A DNA stretch of 64,000 bases. Source: Butyrivibrio sp. FCS014 (GTDB lineage: Bacteria > Bacillota > Clostridia > Lachnospirales > Lachnospiraceae). The DNA lies in NCBI RefSeq assembly GCF_000526935.1, contig NZ_JAHA01000003.1, forward strand, positions 248,001 to 312,000, written 5' to 3'. Positions 52,095 through 60,902 of this stretch are shown here, piece by piece. The position numbers and the translations under genes were made by a program. Under the pieces are notes generated by a model that saw nothing but the letters and a program-made list of their open reading frames with translations, had not been told where the DNA came from and searched no databases. Positions within the stretch are counted from its first letter, which is position 1. Every line of letters begins with the position of its first letter.

Positions 52095-53117
52095 TCAAAA
52101 GATAGTAGAACCTCTCTTTATGAGCTCTCCGGAGAAGATGGTCTTCTGGGGCATCTCATTGGAGGTCAGGGTTCCTATAAGTGTCTTTACCAGCTGAGTG
52201 CACATATCTTCGAGTCTGTTATCGATGGAAGACAGCTCGGGCTCACTGCAGTGGGAGAGAATTGAGTTGTTGTAACCGATGATCTGTAATTGTGAAGGAA
52301 CCTTGATGTGGTTTGCTCTAGCAAAGTTCATGGAACCTACCGCAAGGAAATCATCACTGGTCACAATGCCGTCAAACTTGATTCCCTTATTGTAAAGTCC
52401 TTCTACAAAATTCTTAACTCCGTCAATATCCTCATGACTTCCCTTGAAGCACTGCTGGAGCTGTTTCTTTAAAGGAATGTCATTGGTAAGAAGAGCATTC
52501 TGGAACCCGGCCAGCTTCTTAAGACCTGAATAGGAGTTACTGTTGTACAGATAGAGGATATCCTTAACTCCGCTCTTGATGAGCTTCTCTGTGGCGTCCT
52601 GAGTTGCCTTATAGTCATCACACAGTGTGCAGAATACGTTGGTGCAGTCAAAGTCGGCATTGAGTAGCATAATGGGCACAGAAGCAGCGGCATCTCTGAT
52701 ATACTGGTTGTCTTCATCGTTGGTCATGATGAAATTGGAACCTATCATCACCACTGAATCAACGTGCTGAGAAAGAAGAAGACTAAGCGACTTCTGCTTG
52801 CCTGCAACATCATATCCGGTACAGCAAAGGACTGAATTGTAGCCGTTCTCACGAAGGTTCTGCTCGATGAAGTAGATGGCTTTGGCAAGATAGAGGTCCG
52901 ATGCATCAGCACAGAGAATACCGATGGTCTTCATGGAATTAAGACCAAGGCCTCTTGCAAAGGCATTAGGCTTATAACCGTATTGCTCGATTATATCCAT
53001 AACTTTTTTTCTGGTCTTGGGCTTAACATTGGTGCTTCCGTTAAGTACCCTGGAGACTGTGGCGATGGATACACCGGCTTTTTTGGAAATGTCGTAAATA
53101 GTCATCTGATTGCTCAT
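52095..53117 (-). CDS. LacI-family transcriptional regulator
   Basis: The 340-residue protein has an N-terminal helix-turn-helix (TIYDISKKAGVSIATVSRVL) with hinge helix and a periplasmic-binding-like ligand domain (about 62-335, IGILCADASDLYLAKAIYF to SGELIKRGSTIF). It is three bases after uxaC and divergent from uxaA, which makes it a likely regulator of hexuronate use. Its probable operators are the four TGwAAryGCTTwCA-like sites at 54590, 54696, 56296 and 56424, although CcpA sites look the same. The ligand is unknown. Confidence 0.92.
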   Translation of the reverse strand: MSNQMTIYDISKKAGVSIATVSRVLNGSTNVKPKTRKKVMDIIEQYGYKPNAFARGLGLNSMKTIGILCADASDLYLAKAIYFIEQNLRENGYNSVLCCTGYDVAGKQKSLSLLLSQHVDSVVMIGSNFIMTNDEDNQYIRDAAASVPIMLLNADFDCTNVFCTLCDDYKATQDATEKLIKSGVKDILYLYNSNSYSGLKKLAGFQNALLTNDIPLKKQLQQCFKGSHEDIDGVKNFVEGLYNKGIKFDGIVTSDDFLAVGSMNFARANHIKVPSQLQIIGYNNSILSHCSEPELSSIDNRLEDMCTQLVKTLIGTLTSNEMPQKTIFSGELIKRGSTIF

Positions 53118-53120
53118 AGG

Positions 53121-54539
53121 TTATCTCACTTCTAAAGGGAAATTGAAATATCTAACTGCATTATTATAGGATATATCACTTACTATTTCACCAAGAACTT
53201 CAATGCTCTCGGCAGGATATTCACCGTTCTCAACAAGCTTGCCAAAGTAGTTGCAAAGGATTCTTCTGAAATACTCATGTCTTGTATAGGAAGTGAAGCT
53301 TCTTGAATCAGTAAGCATTCCTACAAAGCCTGAGAGATTGCTGGACTCTGCAACACACTCGATCTGCTGTTCCATGCCAAGCTTGGAATCATTGAACCAC
53401 CATGCTGATCCCTGCTGAACCTTGGCAACATAAGGAGCTTCGCAGAAAGCACCAAGCATTGTGTTGATGATCTTGTTGTCGTTGGGATTTAAGCTGTAAA
53501 GGATAGTCTTGGGCAGAGCGTTCTTAACAAGAAGAGCGTTAAGGAAGTCTGCAAGCTCACCCATAGGGTAGTAAGCGTCAATTGAATCATATCCGGTATC
53601 GGGACCGAGCTTCTCGTACATGGGAGTGTTATTGTCTCTCTTGCATCCGAAGTGAAGCTGCATTACCCATTCGCGTCTTGCGATCTCTTCACCCTCAAAC
53701 AGCATGAATGCTGTCTGGAACTTAAGATCCTCCTCATATGAAAGCTCGCCGCCTGCAAGTCTCTTAGCAAAGATCTTTTCAATCTCAGCATCGGAAGCGG
53801 GGCGGTACATAACATACTCAAGGGCATGGTCTGTTACGGTGCATCCCTTGGAAGCAAAGAAGTCAAGACGAACCTTGAGAGCTTCCTTAAGAGAAGCGAA
53901 GGAATCAATCTTAACTCCGCTTACTTCAGACAGCTTTTCAATATAAGATGTAAATTCGGGTTTTGAGATATTCTTGGCCTTATCAGGTCTCCATGCAGGA
54001 AGAACCTTTACATCAAAAGAAGAATCTTCTTTGATCTTGTCGTGCCACTCCAGAGTGTCAATGGGATCATCTGTTGTGCAGATAAGAGTAACATCAGACA
54101 TCTTGATGAGCTTTCTTACGCTCATATCAGGATCCTGAAGTACCTTGTTGCAAAGGTCATAAACTTCCTTGGCATTACGGGATGTAAGAGCACCGTCAAA
54201 TCCGAAGTATTTTCTAAGCTCTAAGTGTGCCCAATGATAAAGGGGATGCCCTACAGCCTTTTCAAGGCATTTTGCAAATGTAAGAAATTTCTCTTCGTCG
54301 GAAGCATCTCCGGTGATGTATTTTTCATCAATTCCAAAGGAGCGCATAAGGCGCCATTTGTAATGATCTCCGCCGAGCCAGACCTGTGTTATGTTGTCAA
54401 AATGGCGGTCCTCAGCGATTTCCCTGGGGCTGATATGACAGTGATAGTCAAGTACCGGCATCTTCTCGGCATATTCATGGTAAAGCTTTTTGGCTGTTTC
54501 TGATTGTAACAGAAAGTCCTTATCCATAAATTGTTTCAT
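53121..54539 (-). CDS. uxaC: Glucuronate isomerase
   Basis: Converts D-glucuronate to D-fructuronate and D-galacturonate to D-tagaturonate. The 472-residue length fits the family. Key blocks are VLDYHCHISPREIAED (metal-binding HxH), WLGGDHYKWRLMRSFG, CTTDDPIDTLEWH and SLNPNDNKI near the middle of the C-terminal half, and FVGMLTDSRSFTSYTRHEYFRR. ATG 54539 is preferred because GGAGGG lies five bases upstream; the frame extends upstream without a ribosome site. With uxaA it starts hexuronate catabolism; uxaB and kdgK/kdgA are not in this window. Confidence 0.96.
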   Translation of the reverse strand: MKQFMDKDFLLQSETAKKLYHEYAEKMPVLDYHCHISPREIAEDRHFDNITQVWLGGDHYKWRLMRSFGIDEKYITGDASDEEKFLTFAKCLEKAVGHPLYHWAHLELRKYFGFDGALTSRNAKEVYDLCNKVLQDPDMSVRKLIKMSDVTLICTTDDPIDTLEWHDKIKEDSSFDVKVLPAWRPDKAKNISKPEFTSYIEKLSEVSGVKIDSFASLKEALKVRLDFFASKGCTVTDHALEYVMYRPASDAEIEKIFAKRLAGGELSYEEDLKFQTAFMLFEGEEIARREWVMQLHFGCKRDNNTPMYEKLGPDTGYDSIDAYYPMGELADFLNALLVKNALPKTILYSLNPNDNKIINTMLGAFCEAPYVAKVQQGSAWWFNDSKLGMEQQIECVAESSNLSGFVGMLTDSRSFTSYTRHEYFRRILCNYFGKLVENGEYPAESIEVLGEIVSDISYNNAVRYFNFPLEVR

Positions 54540-54589
54540 TTTAACCCTCCAAACACTCAAAAAAATCGAATAAAAATCTAATAAAAGCA

Positions 54590-54603
54590 TGAAAGCATTT
54601 ACA
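54590..54603 (-). promoter_or_regulatory. LacI-type operator for uxaC
   Basis: On the minus strand this reads TGTAAATGCTTTCA and lies about 15 bases after the probable transcription start, fitting repression by a roadblock. Confidence 0.55.
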
Positions 54604-54620
54604 TAGTATTAATCAAATGT

Positions 54621-54649
54621 ATTATACTGTACCATTTTAGGAAATACAA
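54621..54649 (-). promoter_or_regulatory. Promoter of uxaC-lacI
   Basis: On the minus strand TTGTAT (54649-54644), a 17-base spacer and TATAAT (54626-54621) lie about 80 bases before the uxaC start. Confidence 0.7.
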
Positions 54650-54661
54650 TAGAAAAATCTG

Positions 54662-54690
54662 TTGACGTTTCAAAACATTATATATATGAT
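54662..54690 (+). promoter_or_regulatory. Promoter of uxaA
   Basis: TTGACG (54662-54667), a 17-base spacer and TATGAT (54685-54690) put the start near 54697, inside the operator at 54696-54709. Confidence 0.7.
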
Positions 54691-54695
54691 TTTAA

Positions 54696-54709
54696 TGAAA
54701 ACGCTTACA
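54696..54709 (+). promoter_or_regulatory. LacI-type operator at the uxaA start point
   Basis: TGAAAACGCTTACA overlaps the likely +1 of the uxaA transcript. It matches both the LacI-family and the CcpA (cre) consensus. Confidence 0.65.
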
Positions 54710-54748
54710 TTAGTTTTGTAAATTGAGAAATAGAAGGGCGGTTACATT

Positions 54749-56251
54749 ATGAAAAAAAACTTACAGATCCATCCTATGGATAATGTTGTTGTCTGCCTGG
54801 AAGCAGTGGATAAGGGTGACTCCATTAAGATTTCGGATGGCCGTGAGGTCTTTTCCCTGGATGATATACCTGCAGGACACAAGATGGCCATAAAGGATAT
54901 AGGAGAAGGCGAGGATATCATCAAATACGGATATGCCATCGGCCATGCAACACAGGCTCTGAAAGAGGGAAACTGGGTACATACCCACGATGTAAAGACC
55001 AATCTTGAGGGAATTCTTTCTTATAAATATGAGCCCAACAAGGAATATATAGAAAAAAGAAGTGCCAAAATGGCCACAAGAAAGGGGACTTTCAAGGGCT
55101 TTGTAAGGGATAATGGAAAGGTTGGGATCAGAAACGAAGTGTGGATCGTTCCCACTGTCGGATGTGTCAACAACATTGCCCAGGCGCTGGCAAAGCAGGC
55201 ATCTTCCTTTGTGAAGGGAAGTGTTGATGAGGTGGTTGCTTTTACCCACAACTACGGCTGCTCCCAGACAGGAGACGACCAGGAGCATACAAGGACTATA
55301 CTGGCAGATCTTATAAATCATCCCAACGCAGGCGGAGTGCTGGTTCTGGGCCTTGGCTGCGAGAACAGCAATATAGATGTTCTCAAACCTTATATAGGTA
55401 AGTACGACGAAAGCAGAGTGAAGTTTTTGGTATGTCAGCAGGCCGATGACGAGATGGCAGACGGGCTTTCCCTGTTAAAAGAGCTGGTGGATACTGCATC
55501 AGGCGATGAAAGACAGGAGGCAGACCTCTCAAAACTTATAATCGGACTTAAGTGCGGCGGAAGCGATGGATTCTCAGGAATCACAGCCAATCCGCTGGTG
55601 GGAAGGATCTCCGACAGGATCATTGAGTATGGCGGAACATCCATACTTACTGAGGTTCCGGAGATGTTCGGTGCGGAGACTATTCTCATGAACAGATGCA
55701 AAGATGAGGCGACTTTCAATGATACCGTAAACATGATCAACGGTTTCAAGGACTATTTTACCAGACAGGGCGAGCCTATTTATGAGAATCCTTCACCCGG
55801 AAACAAGGCAGGAGGCATCACCACTCTGGAGGATAAGTCCCTGGGATGCACCCAGAAGTCGGGAGATTATCCCGTAATGAACGTTATGGAATACGGTGAA
55901 AGAACAGATACACCCGGCCTCAATCTTCTGTGCGCACCGGGAAATGATCTTTGTGCTGCTACGGCGCTGGCTTCTGCGGGAGCGCAGATAGTTCTTTTTA
56001 CAACAGGAAGAGGAACACCCTTTGCCTGCCCCGTACCTACTATGAAGATTGCCAGCAACAATACCATAGCTGAAAAGAAGAGCAACTGGATCGACTTCAG
56101 TGCAGGACAGATACTGGAGGGAAGGACCTTCGAGGAGCTTACGGACGAGCTTTTTGACAAGATTGTAAGAACAGCATCGGGAGAGAAGCTCAAGAGTGAG
56201 ATAGCAGGGTTCCATGACATGGCGATATGGAAACGTGGTGTTACTTTATAA
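54749..56251 (+). CDS. uxaA: Altronate dehydratase
   Basis: Dehydrates D-altronate to 2-keto-3-deoxygluconate in galacturonate use. The 500-residue protein has the SAF-type N-terminal domain (about 1-95, with HPMDNVVVCLEAV, GYAIGHATQALKEGNWVHTH) and the C-terminal catalytic domain with GFVRDNGKVGIRNEVWIVPTVGCVN, THNYGCSQTGDD, LGCENSNID and GRGTPFACPVPTMKIASN. Conserved Cys are visible in the catalytic part. It is divergent from uxaC and controlled from its own promoter and operator. The ribosome site is AAGGGCGG. Confidence 0.96.
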   Translation: MKKNLQIHPMDNVVVCLEAVDKGDSIKISDGREVFSLDDIPAGHKMAIKDIGEGEDIIKYGYAIGHATQALKEGNWVHTHDVKTNLEGILSYKYEPNKEYIEKRSAKMATRKGTFKGFVRDNGKVGIRNEVWIVPTVGCVNNIAQALAKQASSFVKGSVDEVVAFTHNYGCSQTGDDQEHTRTILADLINHPNAGGVLVLGLGCENSNIDVLKPYIGKYDESRVKFLVCQQADDEMADGLSLLKELVDTASGDERQEADLSKLIIGLKCGGSDGFSGITANPLVGRISDRIIEYGGTSILTEVPEMFGAETILMNRCKDEATFNDTVNMINGFKDYFTRQGEPIYENPSPGNKAGGITTLEDKSLGCTQKSGDYPVMNVMEYGERTDTPGLNLLCAPGNDLCAATALASAGAQIVLFTTGRGTPFACPVPTMKIASNNTIAEKKSNWIDFSAGQILEGRTFEELTDELFDKIVRTASGEKLKSEIAGFHDMAIWKRGVTL

Positions 56252-56295
56252 CAACAAAACGGGTTTTTCAAAAATTTTTTTGTAAATTTTTAACA

Positions 56296-56309
56296 TGTAA
56301 GTGCTTACG
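56296..56309 (+). promoter_or_regulatory. LacI-type operator-like palindrome
   Basis: TGTAAGTGCTTACG contains the perfect GTAAG-TG-CTTAC pair. It lies 84 bases before the importer promoter, so it could be a second operator for it. Confidence 0.45.
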
Positions 56310-56379
56310 AAAAAGGCTTAAAAAAGCCACCTTTGGGAAAATGTGAACAACTTTGTTACGAATCCTACAAAATTCATGC

Positions 56380-56408
56380 TTGCAATGCGTTTTGGAACAT
56401 GATACAGT
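56380..56408 (+). promoter_or_regulatory. Promoter of the importer operon
   Basis: TTGCAA (56380-56385), a 17-base spacer and TACAGT (56403-56408) predict a start near 56415. Confidence 0.6.
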
Positions 56409-56423
56409 ACATACATAAGCAAA

Positions 56424-56437
56424 TGAAAACGCTTACA
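56424..56437 (+). promoter_or_regulatory. LacI-type operator for the importer operon
   Basis: TGAAAACGCTTACA is identical to the uxaA operator and lies about ten bases after the predicted start, where binding would block transcription. Confidence 0.65.
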
Positions 56438-56477
56438 TAATATTTTCAAACCAACAATAATGGGAGGAACAAAATTC

Positions 56478-58136
56478 ATGAAAAGGAAGGTTTTATCATT
56501 AATTCTTTCAACAGCAATGGTAGCTTCTCTTGCAGCATGTGGTTCATCTGCTCCTGCAGCAACAGATTCTCAGTCAGCTGACACAACAGCTTCCGAGACT
56601 GCAGCAGATGCTACAGCAGCTACAGAGACAGCAGAGGCAGGCAGCTACGAACTCACAGATCTTTACATTACTGTAGACGGAACACTTACAGCAAATGTAG
56701 ACAACGGTCAGGATGCTTTCATCGAGCAGTGGGAAGCAGCTGTTTCAGAGAAGATTGGTCATGACATCAAGCTTCACATCAACCAGCCTGAGCACTCAGG
56801 TTACAAGGACAATGTAGCTCAGCTCCTTACAACAGGACAGCCCGGTGACGGACAGTATCCCGATGCTCTTATCATGAGCGCTACAATGTTCAAGCAGTAT
56901 CAGAACACAGGTATCCTTTGGAACATGGCTGATGCTTATGCAAACGCAGAGTTCCAGTCAAGGATCACACTTCCTTCAATCAACGAGAACATGAAGACTG
57001 CAAACGGCGAGCTTTACGCTTTCGCTCCTACATACGGTAACGGATGTGTTACATACATCAAGCAGTCATGGCTCGATGCTGCAGGACTTAAGGTTGATGA
57101 CATCAAGACATTCGATGACTACTACAACATGCTCAAGGCTTTCACAAAGGATGGCCAGACAGGTGTTATCGCAGCAGGATTCGGTAAGCTTGACGAGGCT
57201 CCATACATCAACTACATGCCTGAGTTCTGGCAGGGTGCATATCCCGCTATCTACCAGAAGGACGGACAGTGGGTTGACGGATTCCAGGAGCAGGCTACAA
57301 TCGATGCTCTTACAAGACTTGCTCAGGGCTACGCTGATGGCGTAATCGATAAGGATACTGAGGAAGCTTCCACAAAGACAGCACGTGAGAAATGGTTCTC
57401 AAATGACCAGACAACATCAGAAGGTGTATTCACTTACTGGGCTGGTACATGGCTTAGAACTCTTACAGATAACCTTGACAAGAACGACGTTGATACAGAT
57501 CTTGGCGATGACAGACTTGTACAGCTTCCTCCTATCAAGGAGATCAAGGATACATGGGGCGGATACATCAACCGTGAGGCTCCTGTTTGGGTAATCACAG
57601 ATGATGGCGACGGAGACAACTCTCGTGAGCAGGCTATCTTCGATGCACTTCTTGAGACAATGCTTGACGGTGACAAGGTTCAGACACTTTGGACATATGG
57701 TGCTGAGGATGTTCACTGGTCAACACACGCAGAGTCATTCACAACTAACCCTGATGATCCTGACAAGAAGAAGGATTACGAGTATGCAGAGGGTGAGTTC
57801 CACCTTAAGCAGTCACCTAACGACCCTAACTCTGTATGGAAGAAGAATCACCTTGATCCAGTACTTGTTATTGCACCTCTTACAAACGGCTTCATCGATA
57901 ACGACGAGCTTGTAACAGCTGGTAACAAGTTCTTCACAGAGAACTGCGTAGATGCTCCTCAGTCACCTTCATCAGAGATCCTCACAGAGGTTGAGGCTGA
58001 TCTTGCAACAGATAAGACAACTCTTATGAACGAAGTTGTTGCAGGCAAGAAGTCAGCAGAAGAAGCTATCGCTGAGTACCAGACAAAGTGGGGCGATACA
58101 ATTAACGAGATCCTTGAAGAGCTCAACGCTCAGTAA
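56478..58136 (+). CDS. Solute-binding lipoprotein of a sugar importer (LplA-like)
   Basis: The 552-residue protein has a lipobox (SLAAC, Cys at residue 21), an Ala/Thr-rich linker, and a large family 1 solute-binding fold (DGTLTANVDN to the end), as in LplA-type CUT1 binding proteins for complex oligosaccharides. GGGAGG supports ATG 56478; an in-frame ATG at 56460 is inside that site. Its codons favour highly expressed forms (CGT, GCT, ACA), and an intercistronic hairpin follows, both fitting high abundance. Probable ligands are uronic-acid-containing oligosaccharides. Confidence 0.9.
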   Translation: MKRKVLSLILSTAMVASLAACGSSAPAATDSQSADTTASETAADATAATETAEAGSYELTDLYITVDGTLTANVDNGQDAFIEQWEAAVSEKIGHDIKLHINQPEHSGYKDNVAQLLTTGQPGDGQYPDALIMSATMFKQYQNTGILWNMADAYANAEFQSRITLPSINENMKTANGELYAFAPTYGNGCVTYIKQSWLDAAGLKVDDIKTFDDYYNMLKAFTKDGQTGVIAAGFGKLDEAPYINYMPEFWQGAYPAIYQKDGQWVDGFQEQATIDALTRLAQGYADGVIDKDTEEASTKTAREKWFSNDQTTSEGVFTYWAGTWLRTLTDNLDKNDVDTDLGDDRLVQLPPIKEIKDTWGGYINREAPVWVITDDGDGDNSREQAIFDALLETMLDGDKVQTLWTYGAEDVHWSTHAESFTTNPDDPDKKKDYEYAEGEFHLKQSPNDPNSVWKKNHLDPVLVIAPLTNGFIDNDELVTAGNKFFTENCVDAPQSPSSEILTEVEADLATDKTTLMNEVVAGKKSAEEAIAEYQTKWGDTINEILEELNAQ

Positions 58137-58175
58137 TATCTTTCTTAAAATCAATTTCTTTTAAATATCTATTAG

Positions 58176-58208
58176 CTGCATGGGCGACCATTACGGTTGC
58201 CCATGCAG
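58176..58208 (+). other. Intercistronic stem-loop
   Basis: CTGCATGGGCGACC (58176-58189) pairs with GGTTGCCCATGCAG (58195-58208) around a 5-base loop. No T run follows, so it is more likely an mRNA-stabilising or partial-terminating hairpin that raises binding-protein levels over the permeases. Confidence 0.7.
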
Positions 58209-58271
58209 AACTTTGAAAATTCTCTTTATCTCACCGCTATTAACAAGAATTTTTATGAATGGGGCAGTAAA

Positions 58272-59222
58272 ATGAGTAAAAAACAAAAGGTTACATCTAC
58301 AGGGCAAACAATAAATAAAAAGCCATTGGGTATGAGAATCTGGAATCACAGGGGCTTTTATCTTATGTTTCTTCCTGTGCTTATATACGTTCTTATTATC
58401 TACTATTGGCCGATGCTTGGCGTAAGATACGCCTTCTATGATTACACACTTAAGAAATTGGAACCGGTAGGCTTTAAACATTTCCAGAAGATGTTTTCAG
58501 ATGCTGATTTCTGGAAAGCCTTTTTTAATACATTGCAGCTGTCGATCATCAAGCTGCTCATAACCACAGGTACTGCGGTTATTGTATCTGTATTCATCAA
58601 TGAGATGGCGAACCTCTTTGCCAAGAAAGTACTGCAGACAGTTATTTATCTGCCGCACTTCATGTCATGGACGGTTACAGCAGCTATCTTCACTCTTTTC
58701 CTTTCAACCTCTTCAACAGGTTTTGTGAATGAGACCTTAAAGAGTTGGGGACTGATAAAAGAGAGTATAGACTTTATGCATGAGCTTACCCTATGGCGTC
58801 CTGTTTACTATCTGGTAAACATCTGGAAGGAGACAGGATGGGGAACCGTTATCTTCCTGGCAACACTTGCCGGAATCAACCCCGAGCTCTATGAAGCAGC
58901 AGATATCGATGGTGCAACAAGACTTCAGAAGATCTGGTACGTTACAGTTCCCGAGCTTCTCAACACCATCATCATCGTGCTCATACTGAATCTGGCTAAG
59001 GTTCTTAACCTGTTCGAGTCAGTATTCGTTATGTACAACAACAGAGTATTTGCTGTTTCGGATGTTATTTCAACTTATATCTATCGTAAGACCTTTATGA
59101 CAGCCATTCCCAACTATGGATACACTACAGCGGTAGGTCTTTTCAAATCACTGGTAGGTTGTGCACTGGTACTTATTTGTAACTGGGCCAGCAAGAAAGT
59201 CCGCGGACGCGGTATTATTTAA
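58272..59222 (+). CDS. Sugar ABC permease (LplB-like)
   Basis: The 316-residue protein has six membrane helices and the permease EAA loop EAADIDGATRLQKIWYVTVPELL, which contacts the ATPase. It resembles LplB/YtcP-type permeases for complex oligosaccharides. ATG 58272 follows GGGG by seven bases; the frame begins earlier at 58197 without a ribosome site. It follows the binding-protein gene after the stem-loop and precedes the second permease by eleven bases. Confidence 0.9.
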   Translation: MSKKQKVTSTGQTINKKPLGMRIWNHRGFYLMFLPVLIYVLIIYYWPMLGVRYAFYDYTLKKLEPVGFKHFQKMFSDADFWKAFFNTLQLSIIKLLITTGTAVIVSVFINEMANLFAKKVLQTVIYLPHFMSWTVTAAIFTLFLSTSSTGFVNETLKSWGLIKESIDFMHELTLWRPVYYLVNIWKETGWGTVIFLATLAGINPELYEAADIDGATRLQKIWYVTVPELLNTIIIVLILNLAKVLNLFESVFVMYNNRVFAVSDVISTYIYRKTFMTAIPNYGYTTAVGLFKSLVGCALVLICNWASKKVRGRGII

Positions 59223-59233
59223 GGAGGCTTACG

Positions 59234-60100
59234 ATGGCAAAAAGTGTAGAATTTAGTGCAGGTCGTAAGAGAAAGACCGATGCATTTGATGTAGTAAATT
59301 ACATAGTATTTATTTTGCTGGGACTGATAGTTCTTTTCCCTATTTGGAAGGTTGTTGTTGACTCCTTCAACGCTGTTGGTGTTTACAAATTCCAGTTTTT
59401 CCCTAACCAGCCAACACTTGACGGTTACAGAACAATCCTGCACACAGCCAAGCTTTACAGACCTTTCCTTAACTCGGTTGTTACAACCATTTTTGGAACA
59501 CTTCTCGGTCTTGTAATGTCAACACTTGGTGGATATGTGCTTTCACAGTATGAGATGCCCGGAAGAACAATTTTGGCATATTTCCTTCTTTTCACCATGA
59601 TATTCTCCGGCGGTATGATCCCTGAGTACCTGGTTATGAGACAGCTGGGTCTTACCAATAACATGTGGGTTCTGGTAGTTAAGCACGGTATGAACGTTTA
59701 TAACCTGGTTCTTATGCGTAACTTCTTTGAAGGCATACCGGGCTCACTGTTTGAAGCAGCTAAGATTGACGGATGCTCCCCTATGGGAATCTTCTTCAAG
59801 ATCGTTCTTCCTCTTTCAAAGGCAGCTCTTGCATCAATCGGTCTTATGTTTGCGGTAACCGTATGGAATGACTATTCAACAGTTCAGATCTATATTACAA
59901 ACCGCGATCAGGTTAACTTCCAGTACATACTGAGAGTAATGGTCATGGATGGTGATACGCCTACCACGGCTTATAAGGTATCACAGAGTACCCTTTATTA
60001 TTCAGCCATTGTTTGTGCGATCCTTCCTTTCATGCTTCTTTATCCTTTCCTTCAGAAGTACTTTGTTAAGGGCGTAAATGTAGGTGCGGTAAAAGAGTAA
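59234..60100 (+). CDS. Sugar ABC permease (LplC-like)
   Basis: The 288-residue protein has six membrane helices and the EAA loop EAAKIDGCSPMGIFFKIVLPLS. It pairs with the LplB-like permease. AAGGAGG precedes the ATG. No ATPase gene is present, so a shared MsmK-type ATPase encoded elsewhere is likely, as in other Firmicutes. A terminator follows. Confidence 0.92.
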   Translation: MAKSVEFSAGRKRKTDAFDVVNYIVFILLGLIVLFPIWKVVVDSFNAVGVYKFQFFPNQPTLDGYRTILHTAKLYRPFLNSVVTTIFGTLLGLVMSTLGGYVLSQYEMPGRTILAYFLLFTMIFSGGMIPEYLVMRQLGLTNNMWVLVVKHGMNVYNLVLMRNFFEGIPGSLFEAAKIDGCSPMGIFFKIVLPLSKAALASIGLMFAVTVWNDYSTVQIYITNRDQVNFQYILRVMVMDGDTPTTAYKVSQSTLYYSAIVCAILPFMLLYPFLQKYFVKGVNVGAVKE

Positions 60101-60126
60101 TCCAATAGAGTTAGTTTTGTTTACAA

Positions 60127-60163
60127 AGCCGCTCGGGTAGCAAAAGCCTGAGCGGCTGTTTTT
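60127..60163 (+). terminator. Intrinsic terminator after the importer
   Basis: AGCCGCTCGGG (60127-60137) pairs with CCTGAGCGGCT (60147-60157, one wobble), followed by TGTTTTT. The next gene starts only 13 bases later, so some transcripts must read through or start nearby. Confidence 0.75.
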
Positions 60164-60175
60164 AAAGGAGTGAAC

Positions 60176-60898
60176 ATGAGACATATATTCTGGGCAGGCG
60201 ATTCCACCATTGCCGTCAACAAGGCTTCCACATATCCCCAGACCGGAATCGGTCAGGCCTTTGACAGATTTACCGCCATGGATGTTGCCATCTGCAACAG
60301 GGCAGTAAACGGAAGGAGCACCAAAAGCTTTATAGACGAGAGCAGACTTGCCCCGATCTACGATGAGATCACAAAAGGGGACTTCCTCTTTATCCAGTTC
60401 GGACATAACGACGAGAAGATAAATGACCCCGCCCGCTACACGGATCCTTATGGCGAGTTCAAGATCAATCTTGGAAAGTTTGTTAATGTGGCAAGGAACA
60501 AGGGAGCATATCCTGTTTTCATAACTTCGGTGGAGCGAAGGCTCTTTGACGAAAACGGACAGCTTTTGCCCTCAGCCCACACGGACTATGTCCTTGGTAT
60601 GAAAGAGGCGGGAAAAGAGCTTTCGGTTCCCGTGATAGATCTTTTTACCATGAGCAGGAACTTTCTTGAGAAGACGGGGGATGAGGCCACGAGGAAATAT
60701 TATATGAACCTGGCTCCCGGAGAGGCTTCGTGGGCCCCTGAGGGCAAGATCGACAACTCCCATCTTAAGTACGAGGGAGCCATGCTGTATGCGGGAATGA
60801 TAGCAAAGGGGCTTCGCGACCTTGGGGGAGATTACGCTTCTTTGCTTGCTGATGAAGACCTGGAAAAAGATACAACGACAATAGAGACAAACGGTTGA
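60176..60898 (+). CDS. Rhamnogalacturonan acetylesterase-like SGNH hydrolase
   Basis: The 240-residue protein fits the CE12/GDSL family: the nucleophile Ser in WAGDSTIAVN (residue 12), Gly in NRAVNGRSTKSF, Asn in FGHNDEK and the catalytic Asp-x-x-His in IDNSHLKYEG. It has no signal peptide, so it should deacetylate imported oligosaccharides inside the cell. AAAGGAG before ATG 60176 rules out GTG 60170. It lies directly after the importer genes and five bases before the GH43 gene. Confidence 0.9.
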   Translation: MRHIFWAGDSTIAVNKASTYPQTGIGQAFDRFTAMDVAICNRAVNGRSTKSFIDESRLAPIYDEITKGDFLFIQFGHNDEKINDPARYTDPYGEFKINLGKFVNVARNKGAYPVFITSVERRLFDENGQLLPSAHTDYVLGMKEAGKELSVPVIDLFTMSRNFLEKTGDEATRKYYMNLAPGEASWAPEGKIDNSHLKYEGAMLYAGMIAKGLRDLGGDYASLLADEDLEKDTTTIETNG

Positions 60899-60902
60899 TA
60901 AA

